Assembly: GCA_964637835.1 (NCBI GenBank)
Contig: CAZWYF010000016.1
Location: 1 to 64,000, forward strand
Origin: Glo-17 sp964637835
GTDB lineage: Bacteria; Krumholzibacteriota; Krumholzibacteriia; LZORAL124-64-63
DNA: 64,000 nucleotides
Reading direction: 5' to 3'
Shown here one piece after another: positions 46,901-53,315 of this stretch. The notes below the pieces were generated by a model, which worked only from the letters and a program-made list of their open reading frames with translations, did not search any database and was not told the DNA's origin. The first letter of the stretch is position 1. Each line of letters starts with the position of its first letter. The translations under genes were made by a program, and so were the position numbers.

Positions 46901-47203
46901 CAGCCGGGCTCGCCGCTGGCGGAGATCCGTTACCGGCAGGGCGAGTGCCTGGCCAGGGCCGACGATCTCGAGGGCGCCCTCGCGCGGTACGAGAGCGCCG
47001 CGCAGAGCGGCCAGGCCACCGACCCGTTCCGCGTGGCCGCCCTGGCGGAGATCGGCCGCATCGCCGAGGAGCGTGGCGACTGGGGCGTGGCCATCGGGGC
47101 CTACGAGCGCATCATCGCCGCCGGCGGCAAGCCCGAGTGGACCGCCATGGCCGAGGATCGCCTCGCGGCCATCCGCGAGGCGGGAGTGACGGCCGGCGGC
47201 TGA
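43985..47203 (+). CDS. Very long secreted TPR protein, N gap in signal peptide
   Basis: About 1027 residues when the duplicated gap borders are collapsed. The signal peptide core consists of repeats of Leu-Ala-Thr (LLATPLATPLATLLATLLAV) ending in AASA-AD. More than 20 TPR or Sel1-like helical repeats fill the rest, e.g. RAASAQFMVGECYQAVGDWE, ADDVAFSIAEAFYHSGQNTV and APGALFYLAESYYRAESLAQ. The pattern resembles CpoB/YbgF- and BamD-like periplasmic scaffolds. It overlaps the PorV-like gene by 4 bases, and a terminator follows. It probably bridges the PorV-like barrel and the motor genes downstream; this is inference. Confidence 0.85.
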   Translation: MTQRVNPPAARSATLATGLLATPLATPLATXXXXXXXXXXXXXXXXXXXXXXXXXXXXXXXXXXLATPLATPLATLLATLLAVLLMTTAASAADAPTVPPEDALWRAAGEAFTNGTDKSAAMQQYRLFVDTYDDSPRAASAQFMVGECYQAVGDWEGALREYDRVRKYPGRDDYLEASVLLREGECLFNLARYDEAVEKYKRLVSRHDDTFLLAEGLYELGQAYIVQGNWLRLEEAYRELLERRPGYADLQEVKFALGLFAFHDGRHDEAREYFDQVPTDRGLYFLGRTLEESGQYILAIQRYKQVLRRFPDSPLADDVAFSIAEAFYHSGQNTVAVRSYRDFLEVYPQSPFVPNARYKMACVTFREGRFDESMRQLEQIVENYPDAKVVAYAQYLIGDCCLQLGRPSEAIFAWTDVVRRFPGSTVASAALHKVVYAYAQEGNHGQAIVLAREFLDRFPGDPLSPRVRVLKGFSHFQLEEYKQALLAFQNVVDKHVNTDVAERALFLSTLAYTRLGQLDRVLTNYNYLASKLLPTPSHWRARTYYHLGEAYFAQGLYREAAGMYRLVLTGYPRANVAAPSLQGLVASLSRAGQYEQALAEQERFLLVLANAESEDGTNSLAVGSIYFNQHNYEDALQQFTDFLATNPEDPAAATALANQADCYYRLQYYEQAVEAWRSLLARFPDAPEAPEALYRVADTQFGLGQFDAASRSYSRLQQQFGGGEHAADAVFGLANCAYNLGQDDLAISRFTEFVETYPEDPRTEDAELGIQSCYYRSGRDMTEYLARRPESALAADVYWNQGQEAFAAGRFGEAADSFERVTLDYPDSESAPGALFYLAESYYRAESLAQALAGFRNFTTTHPDHDLAELAHLRGATVLFKLERHDEAALAYETLTDLFPAGEYAALAAYNAGICYQELEEWHAAIGSLERFAADHPDHENTQGVWLQIAALYQEELGDWTRAVDSYERAAAQPGSPLAEIRYRQGECLARADDLEGALARYESAAQSGQATDPFRVAALAEIGRIAEERGDWGVAIGAYERIIAAGGKPEWTAMAEDRLAAIREAGVTAGG
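44076..44175. other. Assembly gap 3 (100 N) in the TPR gene, flanked by a 35-bp direct duplication
   Basis: The 35 bases at 44041-44075 recur exactly at 44176-44210. They consist of 12-base units CTGGCCACCCCG, so the number of units in the real genome is uncertain. The extra 135 bases are a multiple of three, so this gap does not shift the frame. Confidence 0.8.
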
Positions 47204-47222
47204 TCCGCGAGCGGGTGAACGC

Positions 47223-47255
47223 GCGCCCCCGGGACCGTCCTGGTCGCGGGGGCGC
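47223..47255 (+). terminator. Hairpin terminator between the TPR gene and the motor operon
   Basis: Arms 47223-47236 and 47242-47255 pair over 14 positions with one mismatch around a 5-base loop, 20 bases after the TPR stop. The remaining spacer up to 47464 has no gene; GGTAACG occurs once near 47354 without a second half site. Confidence 0.65.
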
Positions 47256-47464
47256 CGTCGTTCCCCGGGCTGCCTCGCGGCTGTCGTGCGCGCCGTCAGA
47301 GGCCATGACGCACCGCCTGGCGGTGGCGCGCTCCTTGCAGCGTCAGGAATCGGTAACGGGAAACCCGGCGCCAGCGGGGGATCAGCGACGCCCCGCGGGC
47401 ACATTGCAAGACAGACCCCATGCAGAACGCAGCGACGGGGTCCTCGCAGGAAGGTGCGCAGCCC

Positions 47465-48175
47465 ATGTTCGGCGACATGTCCCTGATCAAGGTCTTCCAG
47501 TCCTCGCCCACCATGGTGGTCCTGCTCGTCTGTTCCATCGTGACGGTGGGCTTCGCGGTCGAGCGCCTCCTCTACTTCATGGGCTCGCAGGCCGACGTCC
47601 GGCGGTTCATGAACGACCTCGCCGGCCACCTGAAGTCCGGCAACGCCCGCGCGGCCCTCGACCACTGCCAGCGCACGCACAAGCCGGTGGGCCGGGTGAT
47701 GGCCCAGGCCGTGACGGCCATGAATCGCACGCGCGAGGAGCAGGTGCAGCGGATCGACACCGCCATCGAGCTCGAGCAGGTGGAGATGGAGCGCAACATC
47801 GGCGTGCTGGGCACCATGGCGAACATCGCCCCGCTGCTCGGCCTGTTCGGCACGGTGGTGGGCATCATCCGCGCCTTCGCCGACATCGCCCGCACCGGCA
47901 GCGGCGGTGGCGCGGTGGTGGCCATGGGCGTCTCCGAGGCCCTGCTGACCACGGCGGCCGGCATCATCGTCGCGGTGATCGCGACGGTGTTCTTCAACGT
48001 CTTCGTGCGCCGCATCCGCTCCCGCGTGGCCCAGCTCGAGGATGCCCGCGAGACGTGGCTCGCCCTGGTCAGCCAGGCGCAGCGGCGCCGCGCCTCGTCC
48101 CCGGCCCCGGCGTCTGCGCCCGCCGCCCGTCGCCCCGCCGCCGAGCCGCAGGTGCCCGTCGGGATCTCGAGCTAG
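47465..48175 (+). CDS. ExbB/TolQ-family proton channel subunit of the second motor
   Basis: A 236-residue protein with three membrane spans: SSPTMVVLLVCSIVTVGFAV, GTMANIAPLLGLFGTVVGII and LTTAAGIIVAVIATVFFNVF. APLLGLFGTVVGIIRAFADI and GVSEALLTTAAGIIVA are family signatures. A Pro/Ala-rich cytoplasmic tail of about 30 residues follows. It is the only ExbB-like gene for the two ExbD-like genes directly downstream. The ATG at 47465 is preferred because GGAAGG precedes it; an ATG at 47420 would add 15 polar residues without a ribosome-binding site. Confidence 0.9.
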   Translation: MFGDMSLIKVFQSSPTMVVLLVCSIVTVGFAVERLLYFMGSQADVRRFMNDLAGHLKSGNARAALDHCQRTHKPVGRVMAQAVTAMNRTREEQVQRIDTAIELEQVEMERNIGVLGTMANIAPLLGLFGTVVGIIRAFADIARTGSGGGAVVAMGVSEALLTTAAGIIVAVIATVFFNVFVRRIRSRVAQLEDARETWLALVSQAQRRRASSPAPASAPAARRPAAEPQVPVGISS

Positions 48176-48187
48176 CCGGAGGCAATC

Positions 48188-48616
48188 ATGGCGCGCAACC
48201 GCAAGGACGCCCTGGGCAACGGGCTGAACGACGCCAACGTCACCCCGCTGGCGGACGTCACCACCACGCTCATCGTCGTCTTCCTGATCACCATGCCGGC
48301 GCTGATGTGGAACGGCTTCGACGTCAACCAGGCGCAGACCGGCGGCGAGAGCCCCCAGGTCCAGACCACCGAGGAGCTGGACGAGCAGCTGCTCACCCTG
48401 GCGGTCACGCCCGAGGGGCTGAAGCTCAATGGCGAGCTGCTGGCCGACGACGAGGTGGCCACCCGGCTGGACCGCGAGCTGGCCACCCGTGGCGACCGCA
48501 CCGTGGTCATCGTTCCCGACGACGCCGTGCGGCTCGGCCGCGTGGTCACCGCCCTGGACATCGCCAAGGCCAGCGGGGCCGACAACCTGGCCCTGCTCAA
48601 CCGGATCGGGGGCTAG
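48188..48616 (+). CDS. ExbD/TolR-like subunit with intact membrane Asp (first of a pair)
   Basis: A 142-residue protein. NVTPLADVTTTLIVVFLITM contains the expected Asp at residue 23 in the single membrane span. The periplasmic domain (LTLAVTPEGLKLNGELL, RTVVIVPDDAVRLGRVVTAL) has the TolR/ExbD fold pattern. GGAGG lies 8 bases before the ATG. It is followed by a second ExbD gene after only 3 bases. Confidence 0.9.
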   Translation: MARNRKDALGNGLNDANVTPLADVTTTLIVVFLITMPALMWNGFDVNQAQTGGESPQVQTTEELDEQLLTLAVTPEGLKLNGELLADDEVATRLDRELATRGDRTVVIVPDDAVRLGRVVTALDIAKASGADNLALLNRIGG

Positions 48617-48619
48617 AGC

Positions 48620-49036
48620 ATGGCCCGGCGCAAGAAGAAGCCCCTGGACGTGGAGACCCGCGTCAACGTGGTCCCCATCATCAACGTCTCGCTGGTGGTG
48701 GTGCTGACCCTGATGATGATCGCGCCGTTTCTGACGGGCGAGGAGGTGGACGTGGACCTGCCGCAGGCCAGCGCCAGCCAGGCCGACGACACCGACAACA
48801 TCGAGGTCGTCTTCACGGCCGACCGGCGGATCATCATCGACGAGAGCGAGTTCGAGCTGGCCGAGCTGCCCGAGGCGCTCGCCGGCGCCTTCGCCGCCAT
48901 GCCCCACGGCGTGGCCGTGGTCAAGGCCGACCAGAACCTGCCCTACGGCGTGGTCGAGAGCCTGATCGCGGCGGTGGAGGGCGCGGGCGCCCCGCGCATC
49001 GCCCTGGCCACCAAGCCCAAGGAGGGCGCCGAATGA
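48620..49036 (+). CDS. ExbD/TolR-like subunit lacking the membrane Asp (second of a pair)
   Basis: A 138-residue paralogue of the previous gene. The membrane motif reads NVVPIINVSLVVVLTLMMI: where ExbD, TolR and MotB-type stators have a proton-carrying Asp there is Asn22, encoded AAC. The rest of the fold is intact (IEVVFTADRRIIIDESEF, AVVKADQNLPYGVVESLIAA), so it is not a decayed gene. ExbD acts as a dimer inside an ExbB pentamer. With its neighbour it could form a heterodimer with only one protonatable site. Its stop overlaps the tonB gene by 4 bases. Confidence 0.9.
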   Translation: MARRKKKPLDVETRVNVVPIINVSLVVVLTLMMIAPFLTGEEVDVDLPQASASQADDTDNIEVVFTADRRIIIDESEFELAELPEALAGAFAAMPHGVAVVKADQNLPYGVVESLIAAVEGAGAPRIALATKPKEGAE

Positions 49037-50424
49037 TGCAGCAGGCCATCGACCGTTCCGCCCACACCGGCGGGTCGTTCGCGACGAGCGTCGTGCTGCA
49101 CCTCGCGGCGCTGCTGCTGCTGGCCTTCACGGTGGGCCGTGAGGCGGCCCAGTCGCTGGTGGATAGCGAGCTCAACGAGATCGCCTACATCGAGGCGCGC
49201 TACGGCGAGGACGTGGCCGAGAAGGTCAAGCTGAAGAAGCCGGGACGACCCGGGCCGCCGGGCCCGGGCATCACCACCGATTCGGCCGTGCGCAAGCCGG
49301 CGCCCGCCGAGGTGGCATCGCCCGCGCCGGCCGAGCCCGAGCCGGCGCCGGCGCAGCTGCAACCACGCCAGGCGCCGGCGCCGGCGCCCCGCCTGCAGCC
49401 GAAGGCCCGCGAGCCCGAGCGTCCGGCGCTGGCGGCGGCGGAGACGCCGGCGGTGGCGCCAGCCCAGGCCTCGCGCAAGGAGCTGGCCCTGGCCGACCAG
49501 CAGCTCGAGGCCCGCCTGGCCCCGACGCCGTCGCGCCAGGTACTCGACGACGAGGAGCTGGCGGCCAGCCTGGCCGGCGAGCTGGCCGACCGGGCCGACG
49601 CGGCCCCGCGCGCCGCCTCGCCACGCACCCGGGAGGCCTTCCGGCCGCAGAATCCCGGCCTGCGTGATCGGGGTGGCCGCGCACCGGTGGGCTCGGATCC
49701 CGCCGTGGCGGCGGCCGGCACCACGCGCCGTGGCCGCGGCGCCGCGGTGGCCGAGGCGCCGGCGACCCTGTCGGGCGGCGGCCTGGCCGACCGCGGTGGC
49801 GCCCGTACCCCCGCCTACGAGTCGCCGCGCGCCGCGCTCGCGCCCCAGGGCACCGCCCGCGGGGACGTCGGTGGCGGCGCCGCCGGGGTCCTCGATGCGG
49901 ACGGTCCCGGCGAAGCGAGCGGCAGCAGCGGCCCCCGGTCCGGACGCAAGACCATCCTCGACTACGGCAGTGGTGGTGGCGGGGGGGGCGGCGGCCTCAG
50001 CGGCCGGCGCGGTCGCCTGGCCGAGGCGCCCACCAGCCGCGCGATCGTGGCCGAGGCCGAGGGTGACACCGAGCAGACGCAGCCCCGCGTGGCGGAGGCG
50101 GCCACCGACCTCAGCTCGCAGGACGGCGTGGGCATGACCATCAGCGGCCAGATCGCCGGCCGCAAGATCCTGCACCGGGTGGCGCCCGAGTACACCGCCC
50201 GGGCCCGCCGCGAGGGCTGGGAGGGCATGGTCGCCGTCCACTTCACCGTGCTGCCCGATGGCCGGGTCAAGGACAACGTGTACTTCGAGCAGACGTCGGT
50301 GCACCGCGACCTGAACCAGGCGGCCATGGCGGCCATCCGCGAGTTCCGCTTCGCCCCCCTGGCGGCCGACAAGTCGGCCGTGGAGCAGTGGGGCGTGATC
50401 ACCATCGTCTTCCGCCTGCACTAG
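49033..50424 (+). CDS. TonB/TolA-like energy transducer with a very long disordered linker
   Basis: A 463-residue protein. One membrane span (about 17-37, TSVVLHLAALLLLAFTVGRE) is followed by about 330 residues of Pro/Ala/Arg/Gly-rich linker with a Gly stretch (GSGGGGGGGG). The C-terminal TonB domain reads RKILHRVAPEYTARARREGW, EGMVAVHFTVLPDGRVKD and AAMAAIREFRFAPLAADK. The linker is long enough to cross the periplasm. It belongs to the operon of the ExbB and two ExbD genes and probably contacts the OmpA-like protein or the PorV-like barrel. Confidence 0.88.
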   Translation: MMQQAIDRSAHTGGSFATSVVLHLAALLLLAFTVGREAAQSLVDSELNEIAYIEARYGEDVAEKVKLKKPGRPGPPGPGITTDSAVRKPAPAEVASPAPAEPEPAPAQLQPRQAPAPAPRLQPKAREPERPALAAAETPAVAPAQASRKELALADQQLEARLAPTPSRQVLDDEELAASLAGELADRADAAPRAASPRTREAFRPQNPGLRDRGGRAPVGSDPAVAAAGTTRRGRGAAVAEAPATLSGGGLADRGGARTPAYESPRAALAPQGTARGDVGGGAAGVLDADGPGEASGSSGPRSGRKTILDYGSGGGGGGGGLSGRRGRLAEAPTSRAIVAEAEGDTEQTQPRVAEAATDLSSQDGVGMTISGQIAGRKILHRVAPEYTARARREGWEGMVAVHFTVLPDGRVKDNVYFEQTSVHRDLNQAAMAAIREFRFAPLAADKSAVEQWGVITIVFRLH

Positions 50425-50437
50425 GACGGGGAGAGCC

Positions 50438-51660
50438 ATGAAGGTCTTCAAGCTCTTGTTGATGCTCATCGTGCTCCTGGCCTGCGGCCTGGCCACCGCC
50501 CAGCCCCAGGACCAGGCCACCGCCCAGGACCAGGCCACGGCCCAGGACCAGGCCACNNNNNNNNNNNNNNNNNNNNNNNNNNNNNNNNNNNNNNNNNNNN
50601 NNNNNNNNNNNNNNNNNNNNNNNNNNNNNNNNNNNNNNNNNNNNNNNNNNNNNNNNAGCCCCAGGACCAGGCCACCGCCCAGGACCAGGCCACGGCCCAG
50701 GACCAGGCCACGGCCCAGGCCACGGCCCAGGACCAGGCCACGGCCCAGGACCAGGCCACCGCCCAGGCCACGGCCGGCGACGTGGAGACCACCGGACCGG
50801 CTCCGGACCAGCAGTGGACCGAGGACGGCGAATCCGGCGCCGCGCTGCCCGAGATGGTGGTCGAGGCCCGCAACGAGGTCCGCCAGTCCATCGAGAAGGG
50901 GAGCTTCGAGTTCCAGCTCGACGCCGCGGCGGTGGACTCGTTCTACGCCGCCATGGACGAGGAGGCGCTGGCCGTCAGCCCGGTCTCCGGCCTGCAGCCG
51001 CACCTGAACAACCTCGAGCCGCTGCGCAGCGAGCAGCCGCCCCACCCCTGGCTGCCGGAGATCCCGCGCACGCCGGTGGCCAGCTTCTACACCGAGGAGC
51101 CCGAGGGCCACCGGACCAGTCGCTGGCAGCTGGCGATCACCGACTTCCGCGGCAGCCCCTGCCGCACCTTCGAGGGCAAGGGGTCGCCGCCGGACCGGGT
51201 CCACTGGGACGGCCGCAGCGACCAGGGCGAGATGCTGCGGGTGGGCTACCCCTACAGCTACGTCTTCACCACCACGGACAAGGGGACCAACACCTACAAC
51301 TACGCCGGCGAGAGCTTCCGCCTGCCGGCCCTGGACTACCGCGATCGTGGCGACCGGGTGCTCGAACTGGCCGGCGGCGAGCTGTTCCTCCGTCGCGAGA
51401 GCGAGATCACCACCGGCGGCGAGCGCTGGCTCACCCGGGCGGCCGACGAGATCCGCCGCCATCCCTATTCGCCGGTGCGCGTGGTGGTGACCGCGGAGAC
51501 CGAGGACCTGGCCGCCACGCGAGCCCGGCTGGTGGCCGCCTACCTCGCCGACAGCATGATCGTCCCGCGGGAGCAGATCGAGACCGCGGCCGTGCAGAAG
51601 CCCGACCTGCGGGCGGAGATGGACGGCACCGTCCAGGTGGTGATCGAGCACGCCGATTGA
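50438..51660 (+). CDS. OmpA-like secreted protein with FlgD-like domain and QDQATA-repeat linker, N gap
   Basis: After collapsing the gap the protein has a signal peptide (KVFKLLLMLIVLLACGLATA), a low-complexity linker made of repeats of A-T-A-Q-D-Q, a middle domain and two folded parts. The FlgD-like part (WQLAITDFRGSPCRTFEGKG, PPDRVHWDGRSDQGEMLR) closely resembles the C-terminal domain of the PorV-like protein of this locus. The last 90 residues (WLTRAADEIRRHPYSPVRVV, ARLVAAYLADSMIVPREQIE) look like a diverged OmpA/Pal peptidoglycan-binding domain. It would anchor the motor complex to the cell wall. As deposited, the gap shifts the frame. Confidence 0.8.
50502..50772 (+). repeat. Tandem repeat coding a Gln/Asp/Ala/Thr linker
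   Basis: Units of CAGGACCAGGCCACGGCC (18 bases) with shorter CAGGCCACGGCC units (12 bases) repeat on both sides of the N gap and encode QDQATA and QATA. The assembly broke here, so the true copy number is unknown. Confidence 0.85.
50557..50656. other. Assembly gap 4 (100 N) in the OmpA-like gene, flanked by a 55-bp direct duplication
   Basis: The 55 bases ending at 50556 equal the 55 bases starting at 50657. Removing one copy and the N run (155 bases) gives an uninterrupted repeat region and joins the signal peptide to the folded domains in frame. Confidence 0.85.
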
Positions 51661-51713
51661 TGCTGGCACCCGCCGGGCGCTGTCGCTAATTTCATCGGCG
51701 CCGGAACCCCCGC

Positions 51714-51745
51714 GACCGGACCTGCGTAGCAAGGCAGGTCCGGTC
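51714..51745 (+). terminator. Perfect hairpin terminator after the motor operon
   Basis: GACCGGACCTGC and GCAGGTCCGGTC form a 12-bp perfect stem (one more C-G pair outside) with an 8-base loop, 54 bases after the OmpA-like stop. No T run follows. A possible -10 (TAATTT near 51687) precedes it, so it might instead lie in the leader of the next gene. Confidence 0.6.
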
Positions 51746-51772
51746 GTCCCGCGTCCGTCAGCGAGGTCCAGC

Positions 51773-52237
51773 ATGCTCGATGTCTCCCGGCTCAACGACC
51801 ACTCCCGGGCGTTCGCCCAGCGGCTCTTCCGCGAGTTCCCGGACTGGCTCTGCCACGCCCGTTTCGACCCCTACGAGGAATTCGAGAAGGAGGCCCTGCT
51901 GGTCGAGGTGCCGCGGCCGGCGGGGGACGGGCGCAACGGACTGTTCATCACCACCAGCGAGTGGGAGGTGGCCGTGGGCTTCGGCGAGAACTTCCACACG
52001 CGCTTCGGGGTGGGCGATGCCGATGGCGGCGACGACTTCCAGCAGCGGGCGGTGGCGTTCATCCGCGATTTCGTGGCGGAGCGGCTGGCGCTGATCACGG
52101 CCTTCGAGGGGGAGACCTGGCTGGGAGCCTGGACCGTGGCGGTGGGCCCGGACGGGGTGCCGCCGCAGGAGATGGAGGAGGGCGTGGTCCTGCGCGTGCG
52201 GTCGTGGAAGGGGACCTGGGATCGCGACCTGGGGTGA
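51773..52237 (+). CDS. Uncharacterised 154-residue protein
   Basis: An acidic soluble protein without signal peptide or membrane segment. It starts MLDVSRLNDHSRAFAQRLF and contains ALLVEVPRPAGDGRNGLFIT, WEVAVGFGENFHTRFG and a repeated Trp/Thr-rich C-terminus (WLGAWTVAVG, WKGTWDRDLG). I do not recognise the family; the beta-rich middle followed by a helix resembles small immunity- or SMI1-type folds, but this is only an impression. GAGG lies upstream of the ATG and codon use is like that of its neighbours. Confidence 0.7.
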   Translation: MLDVSRLNDHSRAFAQRLFREFPDWLCHARFDPYEEFEKEALLVEVPRPAGDGRNGLFITTSEWEVAVGFGENFHTRFGVGDADGGDDFQQRAVAFIRDFVAERLALITAFEGETWLGAWTVAVGPDGVPPQEMEEGVVLRVRSWKGTWDRDLG

Positions 52238-52244
52238 GGTCGTG

Positions 52245-52273
52245 CTGGTTTTCCGGCGCGCAGCGGTTACTAT
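52245..52273 (+). promoter_or_regulatory. Candidate leaderless promoter of the lipid kinase gene
   Basis: TACTAT (52268-52273) ends 9 bases before the ATG at 52283, with CTGGTT (52245-52250) 17 bases upstream. No Shine-Dalgarno sequence precedes the ATG, so initiation may be leaderless. The -35 match is weak. Confidence 0.4.
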
Positions 52274-52282
52274 GACCGCGCC

Positions 52283-53221
52283 ATGGCCGACTTCACCCGC
52301 GCACTCGTGATCGTCAATCCGGCCTCCGGACCGGGGTTCGCCCCGCGGTACGCCGGCCGGGTCCGGCGCGACCTCGAGCGACGGGGGCTGCAGACCGAGC
52401 GCCGGGATTCCACGGGACCGGGCGACATCCTGAGCTGGTCGCGCGACGCCGCCGCCGACGGCTTCGATCTGGTGTGCATCCTCGGCGGCGACGGCAGCCT
52501 GCACGAGGCCGTGGTCGGCCAGGTCCAGAGCGAACGGAAGGTGCCCCTGGCGCACATCGCCGGCGGGACGGCCAACGTGATCCCCCTGACCCTCGGGCTG
52601 CCCTGGTTCCCGGGCCCGGCCATCAGCGCCGTGTTCCAGGGTCGGGTGCTCGACTTCGACGTGGGCTACCTGCGCGCCCGCGAGCGGCACTTCGTGCTCA
52701 TGACGGCGGTGGGGTTCCCGGCCAACGTGATCAAGGACAGCCCACGGCGCTGGAAGAACCTCTTCGGCCTGGGCACCTATCTCTGGGCCGGGGTCCGGAA
52801 CCTGTTCCGCACGCAGACCGCCTTCGTCACCGTCGAGGCCGACGGCCGACGCCACCGGCGCAGGGCGAACACCGTGCTGATCACCAACATCGGCGTGGTG
52901 CCGGATCTGCACCTGCGGGTGACCCCGGACACCGACCCCCACGACGGCCAGCTCGACGTGACCATCATCTCCAGCCGCACCGCCTGGGACGTGCTGACCA
53001 TCCTCTTCCGCATGCTCACCTGGCGCAAGCCCCGCGCCCCGCGCATGAAGCACTTCAAGGCCCGCGAGGCCGTCATCGACGCCGATCCGCCCCTGCCCGT
53101 GCAGATCGACGGCGAGATGCTCGGCACCACGCCCGTCCATGCGACCATCCTGCCGCGAGCGGTCAAGCTGGTGGTGGGACCGCGCTACCACGGCAGCGAC
53201 GGCTCGTCCGCGAGCGGATAG
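52283..53221 (+). CDS. Diacylglycerol kinase-like lipid kinase (DagK/YegS family)
   Basis: A 312-residue protein with the DAGK catalytic signature: IVNPASGPGF at the N-terminus, the nucleotide-binding GGDGS at residues 68-72 (CILGGDGSLHEAV) and HIAGGTANVIPLTLGLP. The C-terminal beta domain contains LDVTIISSR and QIDGEMLGTTPV, where the usual D-G-E motif is intact. It would phosphorylate a lipid such as diacylglycerol, sphingoid base or undecaprenol, using ATP. It is convergent with the TrmB-like gene. Confidence 0.9.
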   Translation: MADFTRALVIVNPASGPGFAPRYAGRVRRDLERRGLQTERRDSTGPGDILSWSRDAAADGFDLVCILGGDGSLHEAVVGQVQSERKVPLAHIAGGTANVIPLTLGLPWFPGPAISAVFQGRVLDFDVGYLRARERHFVLMTAVGFPANVIKDSPRRWKNLFGLGTYLWAGVRNLFRTQTAFVTVEADGRRHRRRANTVLITNIGVVPDLHLRVTPDTDPHDGQLDVTIISSRTAWDVLTILFRMLTWRKPRAPRMKHFKAREAVIDADPPLPVQIDGEMLGTTPVHATILPRAVKLVVGPRYHGSDGSSASG

Positions 53222-53254
53222 CCCCGCGTTCCCCCGAGCGGGCCGCTCCCCGCC

Positions 53255-53315
53255 AGCCCCCGCCACGCGACGCCGGCCCCCGCCGCGTGACCCCCAGCCC
53301 CCGCCGCGTGACGCC
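53255..53315. repeat. Three short tandem repeats between convergent genes
   Basis: About 20 bases recur three times with the pattern RGCCCCCGCCRCGYGACSCC (starting near 53255, 53275 and 53296). They fill most of the 93-base spacer between the lipid kinase and the TrmB-like gene. Confidence 0.7.

Noticed and set aside
47420..47464. Upstream start for the second ExbB
   Set aside because: It adds polar residues before the first membrane span and has no ribosome-binding site, while the ATG at 47465 has one.
43880..48907. A 1675-residue antisense open frame across the TPR and motor genes
   Set aside because: It crosses an N gap, a terminator and several well-supported genes, and shows no recognisable domain.
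50502..50772. CRISPR-like array
   Set aside because: The repeats are short in-frame coding units with no unique spacers, lying inside a gene.
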